Source: Cupriavidus pauculus
GTDB lineage: Bacteria; Pseudomonadota; Gammaproteobacteria; Burkholderiales; Burkholderiaceae
Length of the DNA: 64,000 bases
NCBI RefSeq assembly: GCF_022179805.1
Contig: NZ_BPUO01000003.1
Coordinates: 62,001 to 126,000, forward strand
Reading direction: 5' to 3'
The position numbers and the translations under genes were made by a program. The stretch's first letter is position 1. Every line of letters starts with the position of its first letter. A model generated the notes under the pieces. That model was not told the origin of the DNA. It made no database searches and saw nothing but the letters and a program-made list of their open reading frames with translations. Of the stretch, positions 62,483 through 64,000 are shown one piece after another.

Positions 62483-64000
62483 TTATTCGGCTGCCGCGCT
62501 GGGCGCCGGTGCCGCGCTGCCGCGCAGCGTCGTCTCTTCCAGGCGCGCCACGAAGAACGGCGCGATCAGCGACACGGCGGCGCTCATCAGGAACAGCACG
62601 CGGAACGCACGCTCGGCGGCCACGCGCACGGCGGCGGCATCGCCCTGGTCGCCCACCGACATCGCGCGGCGGAACATGCTCATCAGCACGTCCTCGCCAC
62701 CGCCCGTATCCGACAAGGCCACGCCACTGTGGCGCAGCAGCGCGATCAGCACCGTGGTCAGCACGGCCACGCCCACGGCACCGCCGAGCAGCCGCGAGAA
62801 CGCGGTCAGCGCGGTGGCGATGCCCACCTGCTGGGGCGGCACGGAGTTTTGCGTCGCCACCAGGCCGCTGGGCAGTTGCAGGCCGATCGACAGGCCCAGC
62901 ACGACCATCACCACGGCCGCCAACGTCACCGACTGCGGCGGCGTAAAGGCCAGCGCCACGATGGCAAGCGGCGCCACCAGGCAACCGGTCATCTGCAACG
63001 GCTTGTAGCGGCCACTCCACGACATCAGCCGTCCGGAGATATACGCGCCGAACGGAATCGCCAGCGTCAGCGGCACCAGCCGCAGCGCGGCCGTGTCGGC
63101 ATGCGCGCCACCCACCACCTGAAAGCGCAGCGGCAGCAGCACTGACATGGCAATCAACTGGAAGAAGCACAGGAACAGCGTCAGGCAGCAGATGGCCACG
63201 GTCGGCACGGCGAGCATTCCCAGCGGAATCACGGGGTCGGTGGCACGGCGCTCCTGCCAGATGAACAGCGCCAGGCCCACCAGCCCGGCGGCCAGCAGGC
63301 CGATGGTCTGGGGTTCAAGCGGCGAATGGCCCTGCCCCAGCCGGGTCAGGAACACCAGCACGCCGGACAGGCCGCCGCCGAACAGCAGCGCGCCCAGGTA
63401 GTCGATCTTGTGCCGCCGCCCGCTGACCGGCAGGTGGCGCAGCGCGCGGCGAACCACCACCAATGCCAGCAGCGACAGCGGAATGTTGATCCAGAAAATC
63501 CAGCGCCACGACAGAAAGTGCGCCAGATAGCCGCCGATGACCGGGCCGGCCATGCTGGCCACGGCCCACACGCCACTGACATAGCCCTGGTACTTGCCGC
63601 GCTCGCGCAGCGGCACCACGTCGGCAATGGTGGCCTGCGACACCGAAATCAGTCCGCCGCCGCCCAGCCCCTGGAGGATGCGCGCGACGATCAGCATCGG
63701 CATGGTCGTGGCCATCGCGCAGGCAATCGACGCCAGCAGGAACAGCACGATCGAGAAGGTCAGCACCGAGCGGCGGCCCAGCACGTCAGACAGCTTGCCG
63801 TAGATGGGCGTCACCACGGTGGACGCCACGAGGTAGGCGGAAATCACCCACGCCATGTCCTCGAAGCCATTGAGCTGCAGCGCGATGTCAGGCAGCACCA
63901 CGGCCACGATCGACTGTTCGAGCGCACCCAGCAGGATGGCCAGCATCAGGCCGAAGATGACCTGCATGACGGGCACGTCGGCGGGCGGTGCGTCAGGAGA
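62483..64000 (-). CDS. MFS drug exporter, DHA2/EmrB-QacA type (start may lie beyond the right edge)
   Basis: At least 497 residues from a GTG at 63976, and the frame stays open to the edge, so the start may lie outside. Fourteen membrane segments expected. DHA2 hallmarks: GALEQSIVAVVLPDIALQLN in helix 1, LSDVLGRRSVL in the first cytoplasmic loop, RILQGLGGGGLISVSQATIA in helix 4 and GPVIGGYLAHFLSWRWIFWI around helix 5. Exports toxic compounds with protons. The C-terminal tail is alanine/proline-rich. Converges on the DUF2236 gene. Confidence 0.88.
   Translation of the reverse strand, partial: SPDAPPADVPVMQVIFGLMLAILLGALEQSIVAVVLPDIALQLNGFEDMAWVISAYLVASTVVTPIYGKLSDVLGRRSVLTFSIVLFLLASIACAMATTMPMLIVARILQGLGGGGLISVSQATIADVVPLRERGKYQGYVSGVWAVASMAGPVIGGYLAHFLSWRWIFWINIPLSLLALVVVRRALRHLPVSGRRHKIDYLGALLFGGGLSGVLVFLTRLGQGHSPLEPQTIGLLAAGLVGLALFIWQERRATDPVIPLGMLAVPTVAICCLTLFLCFFQLIAMSVLLPLRFQVVGGAHADTAALRLVPLTLAIPFGAYISGRLMSWSGRYKPLQMTGCLVAPLAIVALAFTPPQSVTLAAVVMVVLGLSIGLQLPSGLVATQNSVPPQQVGIATALTAFSRLLGGAVGVAVLTTVLIALLRHSGVALSDTGGGEDVLMSMFRRAMSVGDQGDAAAVRVAAERAFRVLFLMSAAVSLIAPFFVARLEETTLRGSAAPAPSAAAE

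Overview
The window is 64 kb of high-GC DNA that reads as a secondary-replicon or accessory catabolic stretch of a Burkholderiales bacterium. The closest feel is Cupriavidus/Ralstonia, which is an inference from gene content and not from a search. The supporting signs are five Bug-type (TctC-like) solute receptors, many LysR regulators each sitting beside a small catabolic operon, a DUF4148 secreted peptide, a Burkholderia-type trimeric porin, and a gentisate pathway. I see no rRNA, tRNA, CRISPR array or intact insertion sequence.

Layout. 1-4.0 kb: a flavin monooxygenase (cut by the left edge) divergent from an ACMSD-like amidohydrolase, then an aldehyde dehydrogenase. Two near-identical double-palindrome control elements precede these genes. 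4.1-10.2 kb: a LysR gene divergent from a Bug receptor, a C45 Ntn-hydrolase interrupted by one in-frame TGA, an L-serine dehydratase and a convergent MFS carrier. 10.4-16.5 kb: a cupin dioxygenase, a Crp/Fnr regulator, and a LacI-controlled cluster (CMD protein; Bug, SDR, VOC and a second, paralogous cupin) with two matching LacI-type operators. 16.9-27 kb: SDR/AraC, tautomerase, two DUF1275 membrane proteins, a DUF4148 peptide, an unknown 291-aa protein, a chemoreceptor, and LysR/SDR. 27.0-33.3 kb: a complete 3-hydroxybenzoate to gentisate to fumarate plus pyruvate cluster (LysR, gentisate dioxygenase, fumarylpyruvate hydrolase, maleylpyruvate isomerase, 3-hydroxybenzoate 6-hydroxylase, MFS carrier). 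33.4-36.3 kb: RidA-like, two coupled unknown genes, SRPBCC and EthD-like proteins. 36.5-40.4 kb: a three-subunit GMC dehydrogenase with Tat small subunit, flavoprotein and triheme cytochrome c.

40.4-45 kb is patchy: a DUF2239 gene with strong palindromes at its promoter, a truncated copy of the DUF1275 gene at 22.5 kb, DUF4279, an AraC/MFS pair, and a decayed LysR gene. 45-48.8 kb: a PDC-hydrolase-like amidohydrolase, GntR regulator and two tandem Bug receptors. 48.9-53.5 kb is another mosaic: epoxide hydrolase/Rrf2, a mobile-element-type SSB, an Old Yellow Enzyme pseudogene, YggL, a cold-shock/DUF1294 protein and a lipoprotein. 53.6-58.2 kb: porin, class III CoA-transferase, Bug and LysR. 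58.4-64 kb: a GbsR/MarR regulator with a cyanide-insensitive-type cytochrome bd oxidase (cydAB), a clear intrinsic terminator, a DUF2236 protein and an EmrB-type drug exporter that runs to the right edge.

Overall, the window holds several self-contained 'sense, take up, degrade' cassettes for aromatic or organic acids, separated by decaying or recently arrived DNA. The observations I rate highest are the duplicated double-palindrome control element (1271-1328, 3988-4046), the paired LacI operators (11675, 13454), the single-codon lesion in the C45 hydrolase beside a serine dehydratase, and the DUF2239 promoter palindromes.
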